This document shows positions 42,191 to 52,658 of a DNA stretch of 64,000 nt, piece after piece; position 1 is the stretch's first letter; each line of letters opens with the position of its first letter. Below the pieces are notes generated by a model that ran no database searches, was not told the DNA's origin, and saw only the letters and a program-made list of their open reading frames with translations. The position numbers and the translations under genes were made by a program. This DNA is from Flavobacterium cupreum (GTDB taxonomy: Bacteria; Bacteroidota; Bacteroidia; Flavobacteriales; Flavobacteriaceae), in contig NZ_QWDM01000007.1 in NCBI RefSeq assembly GCF_003996965.1, forward strand, positions 124,001 to 188,000. The letters run 5' to 3'.

Positions 42191-43177
42191 ATGCCAAAAA
42201 CAATAAAAAAAGTAGGTGTTCTAACCTCAGGAGGTGACTCACCAGGAATGAATGCTGCAATACGATCAGTTGTTCGAACATGTGCTTATCATAATATAGA
42301 ATGCATAGGAATTTATAGAGGGTATCAGGGAATGATCGAAGGAGATTTCAAAGAAATGGGTCCCCGAAGCGTAAATAATATTGTAAACAAAGGCGGAACG
42401 ATCTTAAAATCGGCTCGTTCAGTTGAGTTTAGAACTCCCGAAGGCAGAAAAAAAGCACATGAAAATCTATTGAAAGCCGGGGTAGATGCCTTAGTTGTCA
42501 TTGGTGGTGACGGAAGCTTTACCGGAGGATTGATATTTAATTCAGAATTTGGTTTTCCTGTAATGGGAATTCCGGGTACAATTGATAATGATATTTTTGG
42601 AACCAGTCATACACTGGGATATGATACAGCCTTAAATACGGTTGTTGACTGTATTGATAAAATCAGGGACACTGCAAGTTCGCATAACCGATTGTTTTTT
42701 GTTGAGGTTATGGGTAGAGATGCCGGACATATTGCTCTTAATGCCGGAATTGGCGCAGGTGCCGAAGAAATTCTTATTCCTGAAGAAGATTTAGGTTTAG
42801 ACCGATTACTGGATTCTCTTCAGAAAAGTAAAGCTTCAGGAAAATCATCAAGTATAGTGGTAATTGCAGAGGGTGATAAAATTGGTAAAAACGTATTCGA
42901 ATTAAAAGATTATGTGGAAGCTAATTTACCGGAGTATGATGTAAGAGTATCTGTTTTAGGACACATGCAGCGCGGTGGTTCACCATCTTGTTTTGACCGT
43001 GTTCTGGCAAGCCGATTGGGGGTAAAGGCAGTAGAATCCTTAATTGAAGGAAAATCAAACTACATGGTAGGTTTACAATCAGATAAAGTAGCTTTGACTC
43101 CTTTGGAGCAGGCCATTAAAGGAAAATCAGAAATTGATAGAGAATTACTAAGGGTGTCAGATATAATGTCAACCTAA
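42191..43177 (+). CDS. pfkA: 6-phosphofructokinase
   Basis: A 328-residue ATP-dependent phosphofructokinase. Motifs are GVLTSGGDSPGMNAAIRSVV (ATP binding), VVIGGDGSFTGG, GIPGTIDNDI (catalytic Asp), FVEVMGRDAGHIAL and VLGHMQRGGSPSCFDR. It catalyses fructose-6-phosphate to fructose-1,6-bisphosphate, the committing step of glycolysis. It is followed after 89 bases by gapA, and they may share a transcript. Confidence 0.96.
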   Translation: MPKTIKKVGVLTSGGDSPGMNAAIRSVVRTCAYHNIECIGIYRGYQGMIEGDFKEMGPRSVNNIVNKGGTILKSARSVEFRTPEGRKKAHENLLKAGVDALVVIGGDGSFTGGLIFNSEFGFPVMGIPGTIDNDIFGTSHTLGYDTALNTVVDCIDKIRDTASSHNRLFFVEVMGRDAGHIALNAGIGAGAEEILIPEEDLGLDRLLDSLQKSKASGKSSSIVVIAEGDKIGKNVFELKDYVEANLPEYDVRVSVLGHMQRGGSPSCFDRVLASRLGVKAVESLIEGKSNYMVGLQSDKVALTPLEQAIKGKSEIDRELLRVSDIMST

Positions 43178-43242
43178 AATATAAGTTTAAAAAAGAAAAG
43201 AAGTTTATTGTGAGGAAATTAGACTTTAATATAGTGTAATAA

Positions 43243-44271
<1,029 letters not shown>

Positions 44272-44287
44272 TATTATATATTTTTGC

Positions 44288-44325
44288 AAAATCCCGTTAT
44301 TTCAAAGTAACGGGATTTTCTCTTT
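44288..44325 (+). terminator. gapA terminator
   Basis: The stem AAAATCCCGTTA/TAACGGGATTTT with an 8-base loop and a T-rich tail, directly after gapA. Confidence 0.88.
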
Positions 44326-44401
44326 TTGTTACTCCTTTAATTAATGTAAAAAATACACTTTTTATTTAGTTAAAGAAAAACTAATCCAAAAACTAAATAA
44401 A

Positions 44402-45253
44402 ATGAAATTAATAGTTGATAGTGGATCTACTAAAGCCGATTGGATTGCAATTGATGATAATGGAAAAGTATTATTCACCACACAAACTTTAGGATTAAAT
44501 CCTGAAATACTTGACGGTCCGGAAGTTATTACAAGAATAAGCGATCGTTTTGATATTTTACAAAATAAAAATAATGCAACACATTTGTTCTTCTACGGAG
44601 CAGGTTGCGGAACAGAAAGAATGCAAACCGAATTAGCGCGTATATTTCGCGAATTTTTTGTGAATGCAATTGTAGAAGTTCACGAAGACACTTATGCGGC
44701 AGTTTATGCTACGACTCCAAAAGGGGAAGAAGCGATTGTAAGTATCCTGGGAACAGGATCTAACTGCAGTTATTTTGATGGAAAAGTATTGCATCAGAAA
44801 GTACAATCGTTAGGCTATATTGCTATGGATGATTGCAGCGGGAATGTTTTCGGAAAAGAATTAATCAGAAAATATTATTTCAATAAAATGCCTAAAGAAC
44901 TGGCAGTTGAATTTGAAAAAGAATATAATTTAGAGCCTGATTTTATCAAAAACAAATTATACAAAGAACCGAATCCAAATGCGTATCTGGCGACTTTTGC
45001 TAAGTTCTTAATCAAACATAAAGACACTGAGTTTTGTAGAAAAATCATCTTCAAAGGGATGAAATCTTTCGTTAAAAACTACATCAAACAATATGATAAC
45101 TGCAAAGAAGTTCCAGTACATTTCGTGGGTTCTATTGCTTTTTATCTAAAAGACGAATTACAGGAAACATTTGATAAATACGAACTTCAGTTAGGGAATG
45201 TACTAAGAAGACCTATTGATGGATTAATTGCCTACCACGTAGCGAATCAATAG
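44402..45253 (+). CDS. BadF/BadG-type ATPase, N-acetylglucosamine-kinase-like
   Basis: A 283-residue member of the ASKHA superfamily. It has the phosphate-1 motif IVDSGSTKADWIAID, VEVHEDTYAAVYATTPKGEE, the phosphate-2 motif VSILGTGSNCSYFDG, GYIAMDDCSGNVFGKEL and VHFVGSIAFYL (adenosine region). Relatives are annotated as N-acetylglucosamine kinases, phosphorylating amino sugars from cell-wall turnover; the substrate is inferred. Its stop is 8 bases before the mgsA ATG, so the two form an operon. Confidence 0.85.
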   Translation: MKLIVDSGSTKADWIAIDDNGKVLFTTQTLGLNPEILDGPEVITRISDRFDILQNKNNATHLFFYGAGCGTERMQTELARIFREFFVNAIVEVHEDTYAAVYATTPKGEEAIVSILGTGSNCSYFDGKVLHQKVQSLGYIAMDDCSGNVFGKELIRKYYFNKMPKELAVEFEKEYNLEPDFIKNKLYKEPNPNAYLATFAKFLIKHKDTEFCRKIIFKGMKSFVKNYIKQYDNCKEVPVHFVGSIAFYLKDELQETFDKYELQLGNVLRRPIDGLIAYHVANQ

Positions 45254-45261
45254 TATTGTTT

Positions 45262-45636
45262 ATGGAAATAGCGATTATTGCACATGACGGGAAAAAAGCA
45301 GATATGGTTCAGTTTTTAAACAAAAACAAAACCCTCCTGCTGCAGGAAAATATCAAGCTGATTGCCACCGGTACAACGGGAAGCAAAGCGGTAAATGCAG
45401 GCTTTAAGGTACGAAAAATGCTTTCCGGTCCATTGGGCGGTGATGCTCAGATTGCTGCAAGAGTTGCTGAGGGCAAAACCAAGATGGTTTTCTTCTTTAA
45501 AGACCCGTTAGCAAGTCATGCCCATGAAGTTGATATTAATATGTTAATTCGTGTTTGCGATGTGCACAATGTACCATTGGCGACTAATGAAGCTTCTGCG
45601 CAATTGTTGCTCAATGCGATTACAATGCAATTATAA
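45262..45636 (+). CDS. mgsA: Methylglyoxal synthase
   Basis: 124 residues from ATG 45262; an in-frame TTG two codons earlier is less likely. Motifs are IAIIAHDGKKADMVQF, IATGTTGSKAVNAG, LSGPLGGDAQIAARVAEG (catalytic Asp region) and FFKDPLASHAHEVDINMLIR with PLATNEASA. It converts dihydroxyacetone phosphate to methylglyoxal and phosphate, a bypass that relieves sugar-phosphate stress. Placement after pfkA, gapA and a sugar-kinase gene fits that role. Confidence 0.94.
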   Translation: MEIAIIAHDGKKADMVQFLNKNKTLLLQENIKLIATGTTGSKAVNAGFKVRKMLSGPLGGDAQIAARVAEGKTKMVFFFKDPLASHAHEVDINMLIRVCDVHNVPLATNEASAQLLLNAITMQL

Positions 45637-45675
45637 GAAGCTGTACTAGAAAAAACAGGGCAATTTTGCCAGTGG

Positions 45676-45705
45676 AAACCGTTTCATTTTGAAGCGGTTT
45701 TTTTA
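45676..45705 (+). terminator. mgsA terminator
   Basis: AAACCGTTTC and GAAGCGGTTT pair (one G-T) around a short loop with a T-run following. Confidence 0.8.
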
Positions 45706-45723
45706 TGCTTCTTTGTTTAAAAT

Positions 45724-45759
45724 AATGTGCCGCTGTCAGCAAACAGACAGCGGCACATT
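45724..45759 (-). terminator. ridA terminator
   Basis: A perfect 14-bp stem (AATGTGCCGCTGTC and its complement) with an 8-base loop, just downstream of ridA on the complement. It may work for both convergent genes. Confidence 0.75.
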
Positions 45760-45779
45760 TATTTATTATTTTAAAACTA

Positions 45780-46160
45780 TTATTGTACGGCAATTACAGA
45801 AATTTCGACATTAACATTTTTTGGTAAGCAGGACACCTGAACGGTTTCGCGTGCCGGAGCGGTTTTTTCGTCAAAATAAGATCCGTAAATGGTATTTATA
45901 GCACCAAAATTATTCATGTCCATAATGAAAATAGTGGCTTTAACTACGTTTTCAAAAGTCATATCAGCTGCTTCTAAAATGGCAGCAATATTCTGCATTA
46001 CCTGATGGGTTTCATCATTGATATTGTCTGTAATCAGTTCTCCTGAAGCAGGATTGATGGCAATCTGGCCGGAAGCATACAACGTATTTCCCGATAACAC
46101 AGCCTGACTGTACGGACCGATAGGAGCCGGTGCTTTTTCAGTAAAAATTATTTTTTTCAT
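45780..46160 (-). CDS. ridA: RidA family reactive enamine/imine deaminase
   Basis: A 126-residue trimeric YjgF/YER057c/UK114 protein. Features are APAPIGPYSQAVLSGNTLYASGQI, NIAAILEAADMTFENVVKAT and the conserved Arg in TAPARETVQVSCLPKNVNVE. It hydrolyses 2-aminoacrylate and related imines. It follows lptD on the same strand with an 86-base gap. Confidence 0.93.
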   Translation of the reverse strand: MKKIIFTEKAPAPIGPYSQAVLSGNTLYASGQIAINPASGELITDNINDETHQVMQNIAAILEAADMTFENVVKATIFIMDMNNFGAINTIYGSYFDEKTAPARETVQVSCLPKNVNVEISVIAVQ

Positions 46161-46246
46161 AGTAATTGATTTTAAAGTCAGAATAGCGGTTTGTAGAATC
46201 TATTAGTGATTTACAGGGTAAGAAGAATACTCTAAAATTACGATTT

Positions 46247-48904
46247 TTATCTATTAATAGCGCTTCGTTTGTTCCATTTAATGTCACTAAGGACTCCTGA
46301 TTTGATTCCGATAAAGAAATTCCAGTTGGAGTTTGTTCCAAGCGGACTCCAGTTAAAAGCCATTCTCCAGCTTAATAAATCTCTTTCAAAACGAAATTGG
46401 GTAAACGTGACCCCTTTTTGTACAAAGTCATAACCGGTAGAAACCCCGCCTTTCCATTTCGGCGTAATATCCATATTGGCAGATATCATAATCGAATTTC
46501 CTGTTATTTTACTCTCACGATTGATATTTGAATAGGTCAACGAGTATGCCATAGTCATATCCCAGGGGATTTTTGAATTAAAAAATTCAGTGATTACATT
46601 CTCGTCATCATCATTTTTATCATTGGCAAACTGGCTGTTCCGCGGATCATTTAAGTCTGTATTGGTACCAAATAAATCATCTTTACGGCCACCATTCCGC
46701 TCGCTTTGTTTGTTTTCTTCTTTTCCGCCTTTATTCGAGAACGAATAATTCATCGTTACATTGGCACTTGTTAGTCGGAATAAGCTTCCGCCATTGTCAA
46801 TATTATAAGTGTTTATTCTCGTTCCGGAGTTATCAATCGCATACGGATCAAGTGTAGCTCCGAAGTTGACATTCATTTTATTGTCAAAAAATTGGGTTCC
46901 GCCACTTACAAGTACAGGCTGCCAGGCTAAAATCTGTTTTCCGTCAGCATTAAAATTATAACTGGTATTGAAATTCAGGTTGTTCAGCAGCATGATTTTT
47001 TTAGGTTCTGTCTTCGTACTGTCACTGTCTCTTACTTTAGCTTCAAAAGTATTGCTTAAAGAGAATCCTACGATATTAGAGTTCTCTTTACTCGGAGCAC
47101 CATAAACTCCATTTTCAAAACGGGTATATGAATTCGTAATTCTTCCGGAAGCATCGACAGCGTAATTGTTGTAATATTTTTCAAAGCTTGGCGTATAGGC
47201 ATACGTAATGGAAGGCCTCATGACGTGACGAATTGACTGTATTCTTTTGTTGTCACCAAAGTTAAAAGTTCCGTAAATGGTAGTTCCTAAATTTGTGCTG
47301 AAATTGTACGTCCTAAAAGCATCAAAACCGTTAACGGTCCTGTCGACCACCCTGCTTTGGTCCAGATCGTACGTTCTGTCTATTGTTTTGGTTACCCAGG
47401 TCTCCTGGTAATTGGTAGACGCCCCGGCGCTGAAATACTTGAATATCTTAAAGTTAGTGCTCAAGGGAATACTGTGCTGCATTCCGATTTGCGCATCTCT
47501 GAACATTTGTGGTTTGAAAAATAAAGAATCCGTTGTCACGATATTATTTTTACCACTCAGGTTGTATTGCAGGTTGATGTTTTTAATAAAACCTTTTTTA
47601 ACACCGTCTTTTCCAACAAACGGATAGACACGATCAATACTGGCCTGCAAGGTTGGTAAGGTCATGTTGATTTGCTCTGTCTGTGTGTTTTGCGAATGTG
47701 TTGCTGTCAGGGAAATACGGGCCTGTGGAATCGTATTAAAGGTCTTGTTGTACGATATCGAAGAGCTTAAAGTGTTATTAAGATTGGAACCAACGTTAGC
47801 CTGATTGATGGATTGCTTAAAGTATTTACTGCTACCCATGTTTACAGAAGCAGAAAATGTTGAATTCGGGTTTGATTTGGTGTCTTTGGAGTGTGACCAC
47901 TGAATGTTGTAAATGTTTTGTTTTGAGTAGTCAGGATAGCCTCTTTCGCTATTTATTAAATTCTCAAAACGGACATTGATATTCCCCCTGTACTTGTATC
48001 TTGTGGCATAAGCCGATTCAAAACGCATGGCGTAACTACCATTGGTATAGTAATCTCCGAGTACGGTTAAGTCGTAATTATCACTTAAAGCAAAATAATA
48101 CCCCATATTCTGGAGTGAAAATCCACGGGTATTAGAGTCATTATAACTTGGTATGATAATCCCCGATACACTTTTTTCCTGACTCATCGGGAAATAGGCA
48201 AAAGGCAAAGCGATTGGAGTAGGAACATCGGCAATAACCATATTGGTTAAACCGGTTATCACTTTTTTTCCGGGAATGAACTTTACTTTATTGGTCTGGA
48301 AATAATATTCAGGATTGTCGATATCTTTAGAAGTGGTAAAACGAGCACCTTTCAAAAAGTAAACAGAGTCATTTTCTTTCTTGGTGATCGCGGCTTTTAT
48401 CTTAAATTCACCTTGTTCTGTCCTTGAATTGTAGATTAAAGCTTTTTTGGTCTTAAAATTAAATCGGATAGAATCGGGCTGCACTTCACTTGCGCCCTGC
48501 TTAAAATTGGGATATTGGGTTAAAACTCCCGCAGAATCCCTTATCCTCCCGGCATACACTTCGTCTTTTTCGTAATCCAGTACAATAATACCTGATTTCA
48601 GTTCGACATCTTTATAGTAGAGTTCAGCTTCGTTGTAAAGAGTGATCGTTTTCTTCTTCTGATCAATTTTAGCATAGTCTTTGGCTACGTATCTTACCTT
48701 TCCGTCCAGAAATGTCTTCTTAGGCCTGACAGTATCTAATTTTATAGTATCAGTCGCTGTTATTTCAGGTTTTACAACCTTATCTGGTTGTTTTACAGCC
48801 GGTCGTGCCGTTTTTTTTGTTTTTATCTCTTGCGAATATAGATTACCACATCCTATTGTTAGGAAAAATGATATTAAAACGATATTAAATAAGTTTGTAT
48901 GCAA
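46247..48904 (-). CDS. lptD: LPS assembly protein LptD, Bacteroidota type
   Basis: About 885 residues from TTG 48904, chosen because the signal peptide (TNLFNIVLISFFLTIGCG, then NLYSQE) and a promoter at 48925-48956 fit it. The ATG at 48988 would put the start inside that promoter. Residues ~70-230 are an OstA/LptA-like beta-jellyroll (VRYVAKDYAKIDQKKKTITL, AELYYKDVELKSGIIVLDY). The rest is a large beta-barrel (LPFAYFPMSQEKSVSGIIIP and many alternating strands). It inserts LPS in the outer leaflet with LptE. It is divergent from the amidase gene and followed by ridA. Confidence 0.88.
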   Translation of the reverse strand: MHTNLFNIVLISFFLTIGCGNLYSQEIKTKKTARPAVKQPDKVVKPEITATDTIKLDTVRPKKTFLDGKVRYVAKDYAKIDQKKKTITLYNEAELYYKDVELKSGIIVLDYEKDEVYAGRIRDSAGVLTQYPNFKQGASEVQPDSIRFNFKTKKALIYNSRTEQGEFKIKAAITKKENDSVYFLKGARFTTSKDIDNPEYYFQTNKVKFIPGKKVITGLTNMVIADVPTPIALPFAYFPMSQEKSVSGIIIPSYNDSNTRGFSLQNMGYYFALSDNYDLTVLGDYYTNGSYAMRFESAYATRYKYRGNINVRFENLINSERGYPDYSKQNIYNIQWSHSKDTKSNPNSTFSASVNMGSSKYFKQSINQANVGSNLNNTLSSSISYNKTFNTIPQARISLTATHSQNTQTEQINMTLPTLQASIDRVYPFVGKDGVKKGFIKNINLQYNLSGKNNIVTTDSLFFKPQMFRDAQIGMQHSIPLSTNFKIFKYFSAGASTNYQETWVTKTIDRTYDLDQSRVVDRTVNGFDAFRTYNFSTNLGTTIYGTFNFGDNKRIQSIRHVMRPSITYAYTPSFEKYYNNYAVDASGRITNSYTRFENGVYGAPSKENSNIVGFSLSNTFEAKVRDSDSTKTEPKKIMLLNNLNFNTSYNFNADGKQILAWQPVLVSGGTQFFDNKMNVNFGATLDPYAIDNSGTRINTYNIDNGGSLFRLTSANVTMNYSFSNKGGKEENKQSERNGGRKDDLFGTNTDLNDPRNSQFANDKNDDDENVITEFFNSKIPWDMTMAYSLTYSNINRESKITGNSIMISANMDITPKWKGGVSTGYDFVQKGVTFTQFRFERDLLSWRMAFNWSPLGTNSNWNFFIGIKSGVLSDIKWNKRSAINR

Positions 48905-48924
48905 AGGTTTAAATGCTATTTTTG

Positions 48925-48956
48925 TAAAAGTATGGCTTGTTTTTTGACGTGTCAAA
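48925..48956 (-). promoter_or_regulatory. lptD promoter
   Basis: On the complement, TTTG (48956 to 48953) and TACTTTTA (48932 to 48925) are 20 bases apart. A short dyad TTGAC-GT-GTCAA (48944-48955) overlaps the -33 box. This supports translation starting at TTG 48904. Confidence 0.5.
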
Positions 48957-49037
48957 CTTACATATAATTTTTTGTCAAAAATAATCAATTATAAAAATTA
49001 TAGCAGTTGGATTTTATTAAAATTAACTTTTAGATTT

Positions 49038-50165
49038 ATGAATATACTTAACAAAACTAGACTAATATTTAGTTTTTTTCTAATGATAACGACTTTTTGT
49101 TCTTACAGTCAATCGAATGTCTTTAAAGTGACACTAGATGCGGGACATGGTGATCACGATTTTGGGGCAGTTTACAGTGGGAGGATTGAAAAAAATATTG
49201 CACTGGCGATTGTGTTAAAAATTGGAAAGATCTTAGAACAAAGCCCCAACGTTGATGTTATTTATACTCGTAAGACAGACGTTTTTATTGATCTTGTTGA
49301 AAGAGCCAATATCGCTAATAGGGCCAATTCTAATATTTTTGTTTCCATTCACTGTAATGCAAACAAAAATACGGCGGCAGACGGAACCGAAACGTATGTG
49401 ATGGGTTTGAGTAAAGTTGCCTCGAATCTGGAAGCGGCAAAGAAAGAGAACTCCGTTATTACTTTAGAAAAAGATTATAAGCGTAAATACGAAGGTTATG
49501 ATCCAAATTCTCCCGAATCAATGATCGGAATGACGCTTATGCAAGAAGAATATATGGATAATAGTATTTCACTGGCCAGTAAAATTGAGGATAATTTTGA
49601 CAGATTAGGTAAAAAACTGCGTCAGGGTGGTGTAAAACAGGCGCCTTTTATGGTACTTCATAAAGCCTATATGCCAAGAGTTTTAGTAGAAACCGGATTT
49701 GTTTCGAATCCAACAGAAGGAAATATTTTAAATTCTGAAGAAGGACAAAATGACATTGCCAAAGCCATCGCTGAAGCTATCATAAGCTATAAGCGGGAAT
49801 ACTTTGGTTCCGGAATACCTGAAATTGCAGACCAAAGGCCGGCAAAAGATACTTCAACACCGGCAAAACAAAAAGTAGTTGAAGCTCCTGCTGCAGTAAA
49901 AAATGCGCCTAAAGGAACATTCTTTAAAGTGCAGCTGATCGCCAGTATCAAAAAAACGCCTTTAGAACCAAAAAACTTCAAGGGACTTAAAAATGTGACC
50001 ATGTTATTTGAAAACAATATATATAAGTATTTCTATCAGGAAACTTCAAGTTACGAAATGGCACAAAAATATCTGCAAGAAGCTAAAGGTAAAGGGTATG
50101 GGGCCGCTTTTTTAATTGCATATAAAGACGGAGAAAAAATCAGTATTCAGGACGCAATTAAATAA
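49038..50165 (+). CDS. N-acetylmuramoyl-L-alanine amidase with C-terminal SPOR-like domain
   Basis: 375 residues from ATG 49038 (MNILNKTRLIFSFFLMITTF, signal peptide); the longer ORF would overlap the lptD promoter. The amidase_3 domain has VTLDAGHGDHDFGAVYSGRI (zinc His), Glu in IEKNIAL, FVSIHCNAN (zinc His) and LVETGFVSNPTEG (catalytic Glu). A linker rich in P/A/K leads to a SPOR-like domain at ~300-375 (FFKVQLIASIKK, YKYFYQETSSYEMAQKYL). It cleaves the amide between MurNAc and L-Ala during cell separation. It is 51 bases before the MCE gene. Confidence 0.9.
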   Translation: MNILNKTRLIFSFFLMITTFCSYSQSNVFKVTLDAGHGDHDFGAVYSGRIEKNIALAIVLKIGKILEQSPNVDVIYTRKTDVFIDLVERANIANRANSNIFVSIHCNANKNTAADGTETYVMGLSKVASNLEAAKKENSVITLEKDYKRKYEGYDPNSPESMIGMTLMQEEYMDNSISLASKIEDNFDRLGKKLRQGGVKQAPFMVLHKAYMPRVLVETGFVSNPTEGNILNSEEGQNDIAKAIAEAIISYKREYFGSGIPEIADQRPAKDTSTPAKQKVVEAPAAVKNAPKGTFFKVQLIASIKKTPLEPKNFKGLKNVTMLFENNIYKYFYQETSSYEMAQKYLQEAKGKGYGAAFLIAYKDGEKISIQDAIK

Positions 50166-50216
50166 TAGTCCACAAGTTCGAATATTTATATTAATTTTGT
50201 ACAAACACTTAGAATT

Positions 50217-51182
50217 TTGAAAATAACAAGAGAAATTAAAACGGCTATTTTAGTCATCGCGTCAATTTTACTATTTATTTGGGGCTATAGTTTTTTAAAA
50301 GGCAAAGACCTTTTTACGAATTACAAAACATTATATGTTGAATATGATAATGTGGAGGAATTATCAGCATCAGCACCTGTTACCTTAAACGGACTTATAG
50401 TGGGTAAGGTAACTAAAATTACAATCAATGAAACAACAGGTAAATTATTAGTTGAACTTCAGCTAAAAACCGATTTTCCTATTTCTAAAACCAGTCACGC
50501 AGCTTTATATTCACCAAGTTTAATTGGCGGAAAACAAATTAAAATTGTTCCTAATTTTGCTGATAAGGAATTAGCAGAGGATGGACAGGCGCTTATTCCT
50601 GCTGTCGAGTTGGGTTTAACGGAGTCTTTAGGAGGCAAGATTGAACCAATTCAGCTTAAACTGGAAAAAATGCTGGTAAGTATTGATGTTCTGGTTTCAG
50701 GACTGAATAATGTGCTGGACAAAAAAGGACAGGAAGATATCAAAAAAACGTTGGCGGAATTAAGCCAGACTATGGAGCAATTCCACAGGGCTTCCGGAAC
50801 GCTTAACACTATTCTGGATACGAACAAAGGTCAGATTAACGGAGTTGTAACCAACTTTAATAAAATGTCCAGTAACTTCAATAAAATATCAGATTCTTTA
50901 AACAAAGCTGATTTAGGAAAAACAGTTCGAAATTTAAACCAGACTTTAGCTAAAGTAGATGGCATAATGAGTAACTTAAATTCAGGAAAAGGTACGGCCG
51001 GTAAATTATTAAACGATGATGCATTGTATAATAACCTGGCGAAAACTTCGAAAGAATTAGAGCTATTACTACAGGATGTCCGCCTTTATCCGACACGCTA
51101 TGTGAATGTTTCTCTTTTTGGAAAGAAAAACAAACCGTACGTGGCACCAGCTGAAGACGCTAATTCAAATAGTAAAAAATAA
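50217..51182 (+). CDS. MlaD/MCE family lipid-transport protein
   Basis: 321 residues from a TTG start (KITREIKTAILVIASILLFI). One N-terminal transmembrane helix is followed by a single MCE domain (YVEYDNVEELSASAPVTLNG, LIVGKVTKI, AALYSPSLIGGKQIKIVPN) and a long coiled coil (~150-290). Such proteins form hexameric rings that carry phospholipids across the periplasm. The genes for a matching MlaE/MlaF are not in the window. Confidence 0.88.
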   Translation: MKITREIKTAILVIASILLFIWGYSFLKGKDLFTNYKTLYVEYDNVEELSASAPVTLNGLIVGKVTKITINETTGKLLVELQLKTDFPISKTSHAALYSPSLIGGKQIKIVPNFADKELAEDGQALIPAVELGLTESLGGKIEPIQLKLEKMLVSIDVLVSGLNNVLDKKGQEDIKKTLAELSQTMEQFHRASGTLNTILDTNKGQINGVVTNFNKMSSNFNKISDSLNKADLGKTVRNLNQTLAKVDGIMSNLNSGKGTAGKLLNDDALYNNLAKTSKELELLLQDVRLYPTRYVNVSLFGKKNKPYVAPAEDANSNSKK

Positions 51183-51187
51183 TAAAT

Positions 51188-52525
51188 ATGAGTTATTTAG
51201 ATAATATTTTATTCGCCATACTTTTGGTAGTTGGTTTCGGTTTTTTTGCAACGAGCGTAAAAAAAATCATCCGAAACATTAACCTGGGAGTAGATGTAAA
51301 TCGAAAAGATAATTCTAAAGCACGCTGGAAAAACATGGCTATGATTGCTCTTGGGCAGTCTAAAATGGTGAGACGCCCTGTTGCCGGAATACTTCATATT
51401 TTTGTATATGTGGGTTTTATAATTATTAATATAGAATTACTCGAAATCATCATTGATGGTTTGTTTGGTACCCATAGAATTTTTGCTCCTTACTTAGGAG
51501 TGGTTTATGACGTTTTAATTGCTTCATTTGAAATTTTAGCCCTTTTGGTTTTAGTGGCTGTAGTTACGTTCTGGATCAGAAGAAATATCATCAGACTGAA
51601 ACGTTTTATAAATCCCGACCTAAACGGTTTCCCTAAAAGTGATGCCAATTACATCCTGTATTTTGAGATGGTTCTGATGACGCTGTTTTTATTGATGAAT
51701 GCCTCTGACCTGCATTTGCAAAATGTTCCGGGAGGATTTTCACATTTTCATAAAGCAGGAAGTTTTCCGGTAAGTCAGTTTATAGCGCCGCTTTTTAACG
51801 GAATGTCGAATGAATTGGTGATGCTGTTGTCTGAAGTATTCTGGTGGCTTCATATTACGGGTATTTTGGTTTTTATGAACTATCTGTATTTTTCAAAACA
51901 TTTACATATTCTTTTAGCATTTCCAAATACTTACTTTGCGAACCTGCAACCGGAAGGGCAGTTTGACAATTTAGCATCCGTTACCAAAGAAGTGAAGTTA
52001 ATGATGGATCCAAATGCAGATCCTTTTGCTGCGGCTCCTGTTGACGAAAATGCTGCTCCGGCTAAATTTGGAGCAAGTGATGTCCAGGATTTAAACTGGG
52101 TTCAGCTGTTGAATGCGTATACCTGTACAGAATGTGGTCGTTGTACGTCCGCATGCCCTGCGAATCAGACCGGTAAAAAATTGTCTCCGCGTAAAATTAT
52201 GATGGATACAAGGGATCGTCTGCAGGAAGTAGGAAAAAATATAGATGCCAACAAAGGTGTTTTTGTTCCGGATAACAAAACATTGCTGAACGATTATATT
52301 ACACCGGAAGAATTATGGGCTTGTACCTCATGTAACGCCTGTGTAGAAGAGTGTCCGGTGAATATCAGTCCATTGTCTATTATTATGGACATGCGCCGTT
52401 ATTTGGTAATGGAGCAAAGTGCTGCCCCGATGTCATTAAATGCCATGATGACCAATATTGAGAATAACGGAGCACCTTGGCAATACAATCAGCAGGACAG
52501 GCTGAACTGGAAAAACGAGAATTAA
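51188..52525 (+). CDS. Membrane (Fe-S)-binding protein, HdrC/cytochrome-b-like
   Basis: A 445-residue protein. The N-terminal ~250 residues have about five hydrophobic segments (ILFAILLVVGFGFFATSV, GILHIFVYVGFIIINIEL, ASFEILALLVLVAVVTF, MVLMTLFLLMNASD, WWLHITGILVFMNYLYF). Two 4Fe-4S motifs follow, CTECGRCTSACPAN and CTSCNACVEECPVN. It likely passes electrons between a quinone pool and a soluble partner. The CCG-domain gene 133 bases downstream is the probable partner. It is 5 bases after the MCE gene. Confidence 0.85.
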   Translation: MSYLDNILFAILLVVGFGFFATSVKKIIRNINLGVDVNRKDNSKARWKNMAMIALGQSKMVRRPVAGILHIFVYVGFIIINIELLEIIIDGLFGTHRIFAPYLGVVYDVLIASFEILALLVLVAVVTFWIRRNIIRLKRFINPDLNGFPKSDANYILYFEMVLMTLFLLMNASDLHLQNVPGGFSHFHKAGSFPVSQFIAPLFNGMSNELVMLLSEVFWWLHITGILVFMNYLYFSKHLHILLAFPNTYFANLQPEGQFDNLASVTKEVKLMMDPNADPFAAAPVDENAAPAKFGASDVQDLNWVQLLNAYTCTECGRCTSACPANQTGKKLSPRKIMMDTRDRLQEVGKNIDANKGVFVPDNKTLLNDYITPEELWACTSCNACVEECPVNISPLSIIMDMRRYLVMEQSAAPMSLNAMMTNIENNGAPWQYNQQDRLNWKNEN

Positions 52526-52658
52526 AATTGTTTAACTGGTTATTTGTTTAACCGTTTAACCGATAAAAAATATTTTAGGTTTTTAGTGGGTAATCATAAA
52601 GAAAGAGTTTTTACCGATTAACCAAATTGACGATGAACCGATTTAACAAAAAAATAAG

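Noticed and set aside
48905..48988. Longer LptD start at ATG 48988
   Set aside because: It would precede the signal peptide by 28 residues and lie inside the probable promoter.
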